From the NCBI GenBank assembly GCA_008931825.1, contig QXVZ01000668.1, positions 1-31,021 of the forward strand: DNA of 31,021 nucleotides, in the 5' to 3' direction. Below, piece by piece: positions 19,546 through 29,444 of the stretch (position 1 is the stretch's first letter; every line of letters begins with the position of its first letter). The translations under genes were made by a program, and so were the position numbers. The stretch is from Phallusia fumigata (lineage: Eukaryota > Chordata > Ascidiacea > Phlebobranchia > Ascidiidae). The notes under the pieces were generated by a model. That model ran no database searches. It was not told where the DNA came from and was given only the letters and a program-made list of their open reading frames with translations.

Positions 19546-22500
19546 CTACAAGGCAAAAAAACGCAATGTCAAAACAGGTAACTATGCGTTGTGAAACATC
19601 AGGTTTAACTGGCTTGGAATAATGCCGCTTAGATTTTCTTGAACGAGATTAGAGCCAACAATCCTATACGACAAAATTCTTTAATAACGATTGAGTTTTC
19701 TTCTTAGGGAACTGAACCCTACGACGTAAAATGAATGTTAAAGCAGTGGTTCCCACATCGTGCTACGCAAACATCTACTCAGTGATACGCTAGGAAATGT
19801 TTGCTTGTTTGTGTTTTGGATTGCAAAAAATGTTCTTCATGCCATCGTAGTTTTGAGTTTATCACTTGAATAATCTCATAAAAACTCATTCAGTCAGTAG
19901 GTCAATTCTTGTGGTAATTGGTAGAGATGGGCCAAAACTGCAAGTGTTCTATTTGGTCGAGCACCGAGCATCTCGCGTTAACGCTCGGTGCTTGGTCGCT
20001 TGGTGTATTGTGACGTGACAAACATTCCTATTTACACTGTAGTTTTTTTTACTTTTTCAAGGTCCCTTATTTAGCCACCAGGGCTGTATTAAAGCTCTAG
20101 AGGTCCCTTCTGCATAACTTGGGAGGCAAGCCAACGATAAGCGAAACACCCATTTTTTTAGTAGCAACCGCAGCGCACGAAGATTCGGATGCCATGTCTG
20201 ACGCTAAGAAATATGCCAACACTCTCAAAACACAAAACTACTCCATACAACCTATTTGTTGCACATTATTAAAACAAAGGAACACACGTTCTATTGTGAT
20301 GTTAACAAACCTGTTGTCACTCGTACATTACATTATTGTGCAATAAGCAAGTAATCAATTCGTAGTGCGGTTTCGCGGTAATTGAGTAGTTTTGATTTTA
20401 GTTTAGAATAAATTTGAATTTTTGTCTAATGCTCGGCTTAATTCATGCGACCGCCTGGCCGAGCGCCCAGCATCAAAAATTGCGATGCTCGGTACCGAGT
20501 ACTCAGGTTCGGCCCATATCTAGTAATTTGGTAGCAGTGAAATATTGTAGCGATGATGACTTTGTATATTTGTTATTCCGGATCTTTCTAAAAGTAGGGG
20601 AGGTAGTATACGAATTAAGAAATAGTACGCGGGTACATAAAGTTCGGGAAACACTGATGTTGAAGCACAAAAAAACTGTTGAAAAACCGGCGAGTAATTG
20701 GACACAATACCTATAAAGGTTTTTCCAAGTAATAATACGAAATTCTTCAAATTGACTCTACCTTGTCAGCAGCGATACGCTTCACTGCACTCTCCACTTC
20801 CGATCTTAACTTTTCCGGCACTGTCATCACCAACGATGCGTGNCATTCACAGTGGATTGCTCGCTCTCGGTTGGGGGGACTTCCCGTCGTTCGATGATGT
20901 CAGACTTTGGACGGGATCGGGTCCTACGAACGCTGTCCGTGCGAAGCTTGGTGTTGCGTCGTTTTTCTGAACCAGAGAAATTGTTTATTGAAGTTTATCA
21001 ATAAAAAGCACTAAAACACTTGAGGTACATGATTTGCAAGCGTGGGCTTCACGATATGCGATTAAAACTGTATGCTAAAATTCCAAATTAACAAAAGTAG
21101 CAGAAATGAATAGACTAAATTGATTGTTTGCCCTTATAATTCTAGTAAGGTTGCATTGAACGTAAAAATGTCCTAAATTTCCTTTTTGTCCTGGAAAAAA
21201 CGCCAAATCCTATTTAGACAAGTGATGAATTTACAGGTTAAGGGCTGACCTGCATCTCGAACAGAATAAACCCTTCCAACCACAGCGGCGGGTGCCACTT
21301 GATTCGCAAGTTTCGGCAAACTTTGATAACGTTTTTCTTTTTTCCCCTGGTTCATCTTGTTGTACATATCGAATGCAGAAGGTGGTGGACTTTTCTTTTT
21401 CTTCTCCACTTGGGATCCCATCTTCTGAGGCAACATCTCCATGTAGGGATCACCGAATCCAGGAAACACATCCGTTGGAGATGGTATCTTCTCATGAACT
21501 CCATCTCTAAATTGTTGTTGAATGTTTGGGTCCTTAAAGGGTGTGGAGTGACTGTTTAACGTCGTTAAGTCTTTTGGAAGAGGCTTCATTGTTCTGTAAG
21601 GAGGACTGAAGAGTTCCTCTTTAACTTGAAGTTGATCTTCATCGTTTTCAGCCATTAGTTCAAGCTCTAGTTCGTTTCTCATAGTATGGCTCATGTTAAA
21701 AAGAAGATCTTCGACAGAGGAGAATATGTCCTCTTCTTGTTCCTCTTCTGGTTCTTTTTTCGATAATGGCTCGTGCTGGAATGCTGATACAAAGAAAGAA
21801 ACACAGCACTGTAAGCCATGCATACCATGTACACAATTCCAAATAAAAACTAGGACAACCAATTAGAAAGAGGCATTGATGTTTTTGATGATTGGCTTTG
21901 CCCTAATTGTTGCTACCCAACAAATCAACCAAATCTTTTTTTTAAGATTCAATCTGCCAAAAGAGGAAACTTTTATCCAAACAGCCTAAATATTACTTGG
22001 TTGAACAGTGGCCAGAATCCCACATGCAATCTGTTGGGCTTACCCAGGCAGTCAGACTTTAATATCATTGAATATGTTCAGGGAATTTATTTTACCTCAT
22101 AAATTTTAAATAAATATTTAAGGGTACAGCTTTCAAATGTAAATTATTCAACAGTTTTTATGGCCTGCTTGTTGAAAGCATAGGCGTCAATTTCCGGGGT
22201 GGCAGCCACCCCACTGAAAATTTCTGGGGTGGCAGCCATTATAAAAAGTCTACAAAACAAAACAACTTATCCTCAGCTTAACTGCATAAAAATAATTGAA
22301 AACACTTACCTGTGGTAGCAGATGCTTGAAATGCTTTGTGTTGGAAACTGAGATTAACATAGTTTTCTTTTTCACCATTATCGTCATTGCCGGAAACATG
22401 GTGTTCTGAAACCCGGAGTTCTGGTAATGAAGCTGCAATGTTGTGGTTGCTGTTGATTGTTTGGGGAATCTGAACTTGCCTGTAAGAAATAGTTGAAGAA

Positions 22501-25500
22501 AGTGGAATGGTAGTTGCTGTAAGATGGTGGTGCTATTTGGACTGAATTTGTTGTCACATAAACCATTTACAATCTTGAATTTAAACGAATGGTTCAGCAA
22601 AAACTACTCGTGACATAAAATGTACACACATGTCGCAACAAAAAACAGCAATCAATCGACAATTTGTTCCAATAACATTTTTGCCAATTACTATTAAATT
22701 ATCACTTTAAATCTATACCCCAACAACTTTATTGTACATTTTTAAGTTCAAGTTTACAGGTTTGCATTGTCCAATTCTTAGGTGGTAAATGTTAACCTGC
22801 GGATGGGAATTTGCTCCTGCGAAAAATGAAATGACGCTTCCTCATCAAGTACATCAAGAGCTGGAGTGGATTGAAAATGATCGTCCATTATTCCACTCAT
22901 TCTTCTTCTCATAGAATTATCATTCAAACTAGGATTTCTGTGCAACAAAATCAACCGATTAGTCTGTGGACATTTAGTGTGACTTGTTTTGCTCTATTTA
23001 GATTAGGATTCTTAAATACGGGGTGGCCTGCACGCTTTTTGTGGCCTGTACAGTTGTTGAGTGTATAAGATGTGACAATTTTCATTCACAGCAAATAGCC
23101 ACACTGCTTAACAGATTTGCCGAGTATAAATTGTCACGGTTGATCATTTACATGTAGAACAGTACTTAACAAAAAGTAACCTAACCTTTGAAACCGAATG
23201 CTATGATTGTTGTTTGCTTCCATCTCAGCGTGTCTTGGACACAGCTTCAATTCACTGACATCTTCTGCAATGTAACAGAACATTTGTTACCATTTTACCT
23301 GGAATCTGCATATCCCCTACAGTCCCCAGGTACAACTTTTACATTTTTTAACGAGCTAAACTCTATAAAAGTGTATGTACAAATTGGTTTATCAAGGTAG
23401 GGTATGCACTAGCATTACAAACATAAAAAGGTATGCACAACTACTAAGCAACATAAGTACATATATATTGCGGGGATTCGCCATTAAGCAACCGCAAACT
23501 AAAACTGGTCTTCCCAGCGTTACCCAGACAGCAGGTAAAACAGGGGCTGAAGTTCTATTGACCAAGTTTCTACAGAGGCTTTGAGGTACTGTTAGCCAAT
23601 AGTCAAATCATATGCACCAGGTGCATGTGACAACTAATAGCTGCCAGAGTGACTAGTAAAAGTAAATGTGGCATCATAAAAGTTGGCCAAAAACAAAAAT
23701 CAACATGTAGAGCTTTGATAAGCAACTTGCAAAGTTACTTGCCCCATCTCTATATATTAGTGGGAAACAAAATATACCGTCGCCATTAAACAGCTTTTTT
23801 CCTCTTCTTCCACTCTTCTGTCTTCTCACTGCCATGTTTTTATGCCGCATTTGGGCTTGAACCAGTTTCTTGTGGATTTTATCCAGTTCTGACTCAGATT
23901 GGAGATTTGGTTGCGAACCTGATATTTTGAACCGATATGGTTAATTGAATACGTGCCTGGAGCAATGAAGTTACCAGAAATGAATGCAAATACCTGAAAT
24001 AGCAAATGAATTGCAATTTTTGACCCACTAGATTTTAACTTACACAATGTTTTCAATGGGCAAATTTATATTTATATACTCAAGGCAGAGAAGAGGCAAT
24101 TATTTTTTCCATGGGGCCACACAAACAGAAAATATTGTGGAGTGCTGAACCAAAATGCTTACAACTCTATTCTAATATTTATTATATTTCTTTACAATGA
24201 GCAGTAAACAGCATTTTTTGACAAGCTGTTAACAGTATATGTTATGGCTAAGCAATGAAAAAGTGGTTGCAGATCAAAAACACCATTGATTCAATCAAAT
24301 GTGTTTATTTTGTGATTCCATATTAGCTTTACCGGGCTGGTCAGAGTCACTGCACAATTCCCAGATCAGAACAAGAGACACCCCAAAGCCTAGACTATAT
24401 TTCCACAGAATACCATTTTTAGATCCTCACTTTCAATGGTTACAGTGTGGTTATGACCATGGCACATTTCATCCAGAAGCTCTCCTCGTACCAAAAGAGT
24501 TGTGAAAATTTCGAAAAGGTCGTGAGTAGTCAGTGCATCAGGCATCGCACGAAAATATTCCCAAATGGCTTTGAACACATCCTTCTCAAAACCTTGAAAT
24601 GTTGTATTTTTTAAATCACTAGTAGTAATATGAACGTATCAAACACCAGTTTTATAGCTTCACTTTTCTTACACTGCCGTAAAAATGTACACAGTAATGT
24701 TAATCTTGCCGTAGAACATAACAGTAAAATTCAGGATAATAAGACAAGGACTAAAATAGTAGTTCACTAGCTTCAATACATAGAGAATTTGCTGATGGAA
24801 TAGTAGATACTTTGGCCATTTTATTACATTTTATTCCAGTATGAATAAAACTATTGTCATCAACAGTGAAATATGATGGTTTACGTTATGCAATGGTTCT
24901 TTCTGTTTTTAATCAAATTCATGTAATTTCACATCATGAGCACAGGATCTAAATCAACTATTGAGACAGCAACTTCATACCTTCATAATTAGGTAACCCT
25001 GAATCAGTCGAGTCCGGCCATCCAGCTAAGCATTTCATGGCACTAAGTAACCAACACGGCAATTCCTCTTCAGCCTTTACATGAACAACACCAGATGCTG
25101 CCATCTGGGTAGCATTGTGCTCGATCCATTCTGCATTCAGTTTCTGGCCAGGGAAGATGTCATTGGCATTTTCAAGATGAAGCACTCGTCTTAGACTGTG
25201 AAGGTAATGAAAGTATTTTGAAGTGAGCACCATAAGCAAAAGTGAGTTTGCTGAGCAGTCACACGCCTATTTTTTGCAAATCTTGAGTGCACAAAATTAA
25301 TTCAAATCCAGAGAAAATTGAAACAAAATACGAAGCATAAATAGCCCGCACAACACAGTGCAAAGGGCCCTCAGACACAAGTAGTGTAAGCACAGGCAAC
25401 TGTAAAGAAATGTTGCTGAAATAAATGCCAAGTTCAACACATTCCAATGCTACAAAACAAAGCAACATATAACAAAAAACTGCCATTTGCACAAGAACAT

Positions 25501-28172
25501 ACTATTTTAACAGTAGTTTTAACTCTTGACAACAGGATACTTAAAAACTGGTGATATTCTTTTTTAATATTTTTTTTCGATTTATTTGGACTAAAAAGTT
25601 GATCATATTACAACTTACCACACAAGAAGTGACGATTTCCAAACTTCCCCCATTTCCTGTGGAGTTAAATGTGATTCTTGTTGGTCGTTTGAACTGTCCA
25701 GCTGAGTACAGCTCCTTGTATCCTGCATCAATCCATTGTCTTGGCCAAATACAAAGGAAGGTGGAATCTAAACAATGGGACAACAATTAGTAAGCAATTA
25801 TGCCTGGCTTCTTAACACAAAGGTGTAATTACAAGAACTGCCAGTGTTCTCAAAAAAACTCTCAACATGTATGTTTACCATTTTTTTCTTATTATGCAAT
25901 TAATAAAATCCTGTAAATTTATGAATTTACATAAGATTGCAATTAAAACACTTTTTAAAACAGACTATACTTGTAAATTTGTGAATTTACATAAGATTGC
26001 AATTAAAACACTTTTTAAAACAGACTATACTTGTAAATTTGTGAATTTACATAAGATTGCAATTAAAACACTTTTTAAAACAGACTATACTTGTAAATTT
26101 GTGAATTTACATAAGATTGCAATTAAAACACTTTTTAAAACAGACTATACTTGTAAATTTGTGAATTTACATAAGATTGCAATTAAAACACTTTTTAAAA
26201 CAGACTATACTTGTAAATTTGTGAATTTACATAAGATTGCAATTAAAACACTTTTTAAAACAGACTATACTTGTAAATTTGTGAATTTACATAAGATTGC
26301 AATTAAAACACTTTTTAAAACAGACTACACTTGTCCTTTACAGAGCATTTATGCATATAAATGTGACCTTAGATAGATTTGGAGTTGATTTGAAAAGATT
26401 TGATGTGTTTCTTCTGATAACCTTTTTTCCATCCATCTTGCTTGTATTGGTGGGAATCAATGCAAGTGGCTGTCTGATCGACATAGATGGACTTTCAGCA
26501 GCAGGAAATCTAAAATAGGGATATTAATCAGGTTTAAGAGCATCACCGTTTTTAAAAATCGGGTAGCATTTTATTAAATCTGAGCTTCCAAAAAAACAGA
26601 TACTGTTATATGGAAGTTAGGTTAAAAAGATATATAATTTAGAAACAACTTGTTGTAAAATCAACAATGATGCAGCTTTTCAATATTTCCTTAATTGTTT
26701 TTTTGATATTCAAGTCTAAAATATTCTTTTGTTCATTGAGTTCCCTAAACTTGATTTACAATACAGGCGTACAATGCAATTTTCACACACTTTTAGTAAT
26801 ATTTAGTAAGTTCTTGCATCAGTTGCCATTGAGTCCATCAGACCTTCGGCACTGTGTTATACTCAGTGTTCTTAATGTCAATTTGTTAAGATTCAAACCT
26901 GTAAAGTTGGTTGTTGTCTGAAAAGTCTTCGGATCCCCACATTCCATGGACATCTTCAAATACACGATTTTTCAAAAATTTCTGCAGCAGTTGAATTGTT
27001 TGTTGTCTTGTCACCTAAAAAACAACCTAAATGCGTTTTCTTGTGTTTCAATGCTAGAATACCTCACCAACAAACTTATAATATTATTTTGTCACACAAA
27101 CAATATATAGTTTTTTGTCTTGAAACATAAAATGTTTCCAAGTTGACTTTTTGGAAATGTATGGTTATGTGATGAAGCTTAAATTCACAACAAACAATTT
27201 TTTTTAGCATTTTAAAAGCACATTCCTTGGGCTAAGTACATAACTAGATAGATGATCAACATAATTGTCATAAAATAGAGCTACCTGTGGTCCAAAGTTT
27301 CTGTTTGCCTTCAGCAATGCATGTAGCCAATCAATAGCTTCAGTTGCAGTAAAGCAGTCATCATATGACTTTAGCAGATGGCGATGTTTCTTTGTTGGAA
27401 TTCCAGCACGAAATAGTCGAACAACTTCATTCCACTACACAAACAAAGCACATTTTGTAGATCTTAAGCACAGAAAAATTGTGCAGAAATAGTATAAAAT
27501 CTGGCACCATTTACAAAATATTTAAAAAGCCAGGAAACTAATTTGAAACACAAGAAACAAACTTAAAGAGTTGCTTTATCAAAAACATAACTGCCAGGAA
27601 ACTTGTATGTATTAAATACATTGTATTGCAAATGTTTCGACCATCACTCTTGCCAAGATTAGGGTTCCTCAATTTCCCGGATTTTTTTCATTCCCGGGAT
27701 TCGGAGATAAAAAAAATTCCCGGGAATCCCAGGATCCCAACGAAAAAATGTTTCAATATTTTTGTCACTAATTAAGTCATTGCGACGACTAATATTAGTT
27801 TATGTTAGCTACAAACATCCTATTTAGCGGGTTTTGTCACGTAGCATCACTTTTTGCAATGATACAAGCCCGTAATTTTGCAAGGAAATGCTGGGATTTT
27901 TCCGTCGAAACATTCCCGTGAGGGAACCCTAGCATTGATCAGTGCATGAAGATTTGCAAATGTTGAAATGTTTTGCAAATCAATATGTTTGCTATATACA
28001 AGTTCTCTGGATGTTATGTTTTTATTGAACTATTGAATTTACCAGTTTTATGAATTCAACACTTTGTCCCAATATGTTAATGCAAATCTTTAAATGTATT
28101 GCTCTTTAAACATTTTCTTACCAACTTAGTTGCCCGATAAGGTCCATGTGGAATATTGCCAGATGAAATCAT
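18061..28172 (-). CDS. DEPDC1: DEPDC1-family protein (DEP and RhoGAP-like domains), 16 coding exons
   Basis: DEPDC1/DEPDC1B are cell-cycle-expressed proteins with an N-terminal DEP domain and a RhoGAP-like domain, acting in mitotic progression and, in vertebrates, repression/signalling complexes. Exons (minus): 28122-28172, 27285-27434, 26899-27014, 26368-26509, 25619-25767, 24981-25195, 24431-24592, 23778-23918, 23186-23264, 22797-22937, 22310-22479, 21250-21783, 20762-20966, 19480-19545, 19140-19265, 18061-18204. All phases agree except inside the exon at 20762, where the N at 20843 changes frame. Start [17 protein letters not shown] matches the family start (..[10 protein letters not shown]). 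Conserved landmarks are [36 protein letters not shown] and the tail [16 protein letters not shown]. About 863 residues as read, against 811 in human DEPDC1. The stop used (TGA, 18061-18063) is reached by reading through the last possible donor. Confidence 0.93.
18682..19046. mobile_element. 365-bp hAT-like MITE with exact 8-bp target duplication, in a DEPDC1 intron
   Basis: Inverted ends CAGAGTTGGAT and CACAGTTGGAT (read inward) are flanked by ATTATCAC on both sides (18674-18681 and 19047-19054). The body is full of AATTAC/GTAATT phrases, giving internal self-complementarity, plus a CACAA microsatellite at 18836-18852. No transposase remains. It sits in the last intron of DEPDC1 (18205-19139). 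Confidence 0.85.
19744..20656. mobile_element. hAT-like element, outer copy, split by a nested insertion
   Basis: Left end CAGTGGTTCCCA and right end GGGAAACACTG are inverted repeats typical of hAT elements. The flanks ATGTTAAAG and ATGTTGAAG are a near-perfect target duplication. Without the inner element (19922-20522) and one copy of its duplication the host element is about 304 bp. It lies in the DEPDC1 intron 19546-20761. Confidence 0.8.
19922..20522. mobile_element. 601-bp hAT-like MITE nested inside another element
   Basis: Ends TAGAGATGGGCCAAAAC and, inverted, TAGATATGGGCCGAAC. The 8-bp flanks are GTAATTGG (19914-19921) and GTAATTTG (20523-20530), 7 of 8 identical. Subterminal GCTCGGT/ACCGAGC palindromes occur at both ends (near 19958-20000 and 20458-20500). 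A 75-codon plus-strand frame at 20119-20346 has no recognised transposase motif. Confidence 0.82.
20762..20966 (-). pseudogene. DEPDC1: DEPDC1 exon 13, interrupted by an N (frame and conserved block lost)
   Basis: The exon enters in phase 1 with a basic region ([18 protein letters not shown]) and leaves in phase 0 with [19 protein letters not shown]. The two halves are in different frames, meeting at the N at 20843. The second half corresponds to the vertebrate segment after HQEILQVP. The roughly 70-residue helical block that precedes it in vertebrates (containing LLLPPPNRRKLQLL) is absent. So the N probably stands for missing exon/intron sequence, not one base. No restored reading is attempted; the gene itself is likely intact in the animal. 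Confidence 0.65.
21250..23918 (-). other. DEPDC1: Divergent middle region of DEPDC1 (exons 8-12)
   Basis: Residues about 329-683, disordered and poorly conserved. It includes a basic helix ([23 protein letters not shown]), the phrase [16 protein letters not shown], a KEN tripeptide (codons 22362-22370), and a 178-residue exon 12 with an acidic start ([13 protein letters not shown]) and a proline/lysine-rich end. Exon joins were set by phase: 1-1, 1-1, 2-2, 2-2, 1-1. Exon 12 ends at GCAG|GTCAGC; its open frame continues past the donor for 25 codons, which I treat as intron. Confidence 0.8.
22188..22240. repeat. Short direct duplication GGGGTGGCAGCC
   Basis: The phrase AATTTC(C/T)GGGGTGGCAGCCA occurs twice about 30 bp apart in a DEPDC1 intron, preceded by GCATAGGCGTC. 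It resembles one end of a transposon; no matching second end was found. Confidence 0.4.
24105..24400. repeat. Diverged interspersed repeat, copy B
   Basis: Collinear with 7100-7490 over several blocks (GTAAACAGCA, TTATGGCTAA, AATGTGTTTA, TTCCATATTAG, CGGGCTGGTCAGAGTCA). It lies in the DEPDC1 intron between the exons at 23918 and 24431 and ends about 30 bp before the latter's donor. Confidence 0.6.
24431..25767 (-). other. DEPDC1: RhoGAP-like region of DEPDC1 (exons 5-7)
   Basis: Residues about 154-328. It begins [12 protein letters not shown], continues through [19 protein letters not shown], and ends with [19 protein letters not shown] and [13 protein letters not shown], aligning in order with the vertebrate DEPDC1 GAP-like segment ([41 protein letters not shown]). 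No obvious arginine finger is seen in the expected early loop, consistent with the family being regarded as GAP-like rather than proven GAPs. Exon 5 was recovered in the +2-shifted frame relative to the longest open frame there. Confidence 0.85.
25909..26336. repeat. 60-bp minisatellite, seven copies, in DEPDC1 intron 4
   Basis: Seven head-to-tail units of exactly 60 bp run from about 25909 to 26336 and are almost identical: the first unit has A where the others have G, and the last has one change (ACTACAC). Because 60 is a multiple of three, the plus strand reads through as a 20-residue repeat ([20 protein letters not shown]), producing a 169-codon open frame at 25867-26376. It lies wholly within the intron 25768-26367, antisense to the gene, so it is not taken as coding. 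Confidence 0.9.
27581..28023. mobile_element. TIR element in DEPDC1 intron 1, split by a hAT-like MITE
   Basis: The left end AAAAACATAACTGCCAGG and the right end, read inward, AAAAACATAACATCCAGAG are inverted over about 31 bp. The same end motif opens the element at 17893. The inner part is interrupted at 27660-27931 by a second element. No coding capacity. Confidence 0.65.
27660..27931. mobile_element. 272-bp hAT-like MITE nested in a TIR element
   Basis: Inverted ends TAGGGTTCCTCA and TAGGGTTCCCTCA (read inward). CCCGGG-rich phrases follow the left end. Flanks GCCAAGAT and GCATTGAT share 5 of 8 bases, a decayed target duplication at best. Confidence 0.65.
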
Positions 28173-28479
28173 AGCTGCTTTTAAGCAGTAAATAATCAAA
28201 AATGCAAAAATTAGTTCTGTGGTTCCAGACAATCTGGGACCAAACTAATCCAACTCTCAATCTTTAGAGAAACCAAAACCTTGAAATAAAATGACAATGT
28301 TAAAATTCAAACAAGTAAATCTATTTGTACACTATTTTACAAAACTCTTAATTATCCTTTGCGCAATTCTCAATACACTGCTTTTTAACTTTTTCTCGCT
28401 AAAAGCACAATTTTCACCCTTTAAGAGTTCAAGCCTTCAGGTTTCTATCATCAATAGCAATTCACATAACAGTTTTACC
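28122..28479 (-). other. DEPDC1: Probable DEPDC1 5' UTR exons
   Basis: Upstream of the ATG at 28170-28172 the exon can extend to an acceptor TTTCAAG at 28280 (exon 28122-28279). A strong donor CCAG|GTAAAA ends at 28479 and would close an upstream non-coding exon with unknown start. No in-frame upstream ATG interferes near the start. This is a splice-site reading only. Confidence 0.4.
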
Positions 28480-29045
28480 TGGAATAATAGTTTGTTCAGA
28501 TGATATCATGTAAGAGGTCATTATTAAAATTAACATGCCTCCTTATGAACTTTAGATTACAAATTTGACTCTGACACCAACCAAAAAAGGTTGCAAACAC
28601 CTCAGTTCTTTGAGCAAACAGCGTGAAAACGACCCAGCAAACAAAAAATTGCCCACTTTCAACCCAAATATCTCGCGAACCAATCGCTGCAAGACAACCA
28701 AACTTGCACACAACACTTTCCATAACGAACCACAGTAATAGTGTTTGTAGTGCACCAATAAGTAAAAAAACACGTTACCAAGCCTGCTTGTCTATACCTC
28801 GGCATTTCAAAGGAACAGTTACGCTACCACCGATATGACAAAATTTATTAACTAACTTACGTTACACTATTCTGTTTTAAGGCATGGACTAAAAACTTTA
28901 AATCCCAAAAGATAACACAAATTCATATTTCGCGCTTGTGTCACTAGGTGTCGCAAGTGCTAATTACTTTTAGAGCTCGGTCGGGAAGTAAAGGAAGTCT
29001 TAGCGAGAAAGTTTTTGAAGTTAAATTAACTTAGTTTTAGACAGA
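28480..29045. other. Region upstream of DEPDC1; contains a minus-strand AATAAA
   Basis: No confident exon. TTTATT at 28844-28849 is a minus-strand AATAAA, about 200 nt beyond the stop of the orphan exon at 29046, and may end that transcript or the glycosyltransferase transcript. Open frames on both strands between 28496 and 28838 overlap and carry no recognised domain; the DEPDC1 promoter is probably here. Confidence 0.35.
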
Positions 29046-29184
29046 TTACAGAAATAATTTGTTTTTGTCATGGCGTGCCACTTTTTTAAAAAATAGGACG
29101 CCAGCAGGTCGAACAAAACGAGATATACTCTGTACAAAACCATCTTCAAACCGCTTAGACTGGTAAAAAGGATTCACAATAGTT
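29046..29184 (-). CDS. Orphan terminal exon candidate
   Basis: A good acceptor (TTTTTGTTTCAG) at 29185 is followed by 45 open codons, beginning TIVNPFYQSKRFEDGF and containing SRFVRPAGVLFFKKV, to a TAA at 29046-29048, with a minus-strand AATAAA about 200 nt further on. Composition looks coding. It needs a phase-2 donor; the only one in the upstream glycosyltransferase exon is a weak GT|GTTTCT, giving a possible alternative C-terminus. I do not recognise a family. Confidence 0.35.
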
Positions 29185-29444
29185 CTGAAACAAAAATACA
29201 GAACAGGTCATGTAGGATGTTAAACAAGTTTTGTATTGCACAGTACGATCGAAATAAGAATATCCTTTAGTTATTGCAAAACGTAGACGAAAATCACCAG
29301 AATTCGAGAAAATCTAAAACTCTGGTATGTCCAAGCATATAAAATACATAGCCTACATGGTATCTATGGTCCAACAGCCCTTTGCAAATCGAAGCAAGCT
29401 ATGATCATGTTGCATGAGGTACAATACATAAACGTGACTTTTCT

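Larger units (their letters stand above)
26899..28172 (-). other. DEPDC1: DEP domain of DEPDC1 (exons 1-3)
   Basis: Residues 1-106. The exons read YRATKL | [34 protein letters not shown] | [32 protein letters not shown]. This is the complete DEP fold of the DEPDC1 subfamily, with its hallmark ATKLWNE, EAIDWL and NNQLYRFP segments. DEP domains bind membranes or signalling partners. Intron positions fall at the TKL/WNE and GPQ/VTR borders. All donors are canonical. Confidence 0.93.

Noticed and set aside
25909..26336. CRISPR-like array
   Set aside because: Units are identical over their whole 60 bp with no unique spacers, and the DNA is animal nuclear.
25867..26376. 169-codon plus-strand ORF with a 20-residue repeat
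   Set aside because: Created by a 60-bp minisatellite inside a DEPDC1 intron; no support for expression from sequence.
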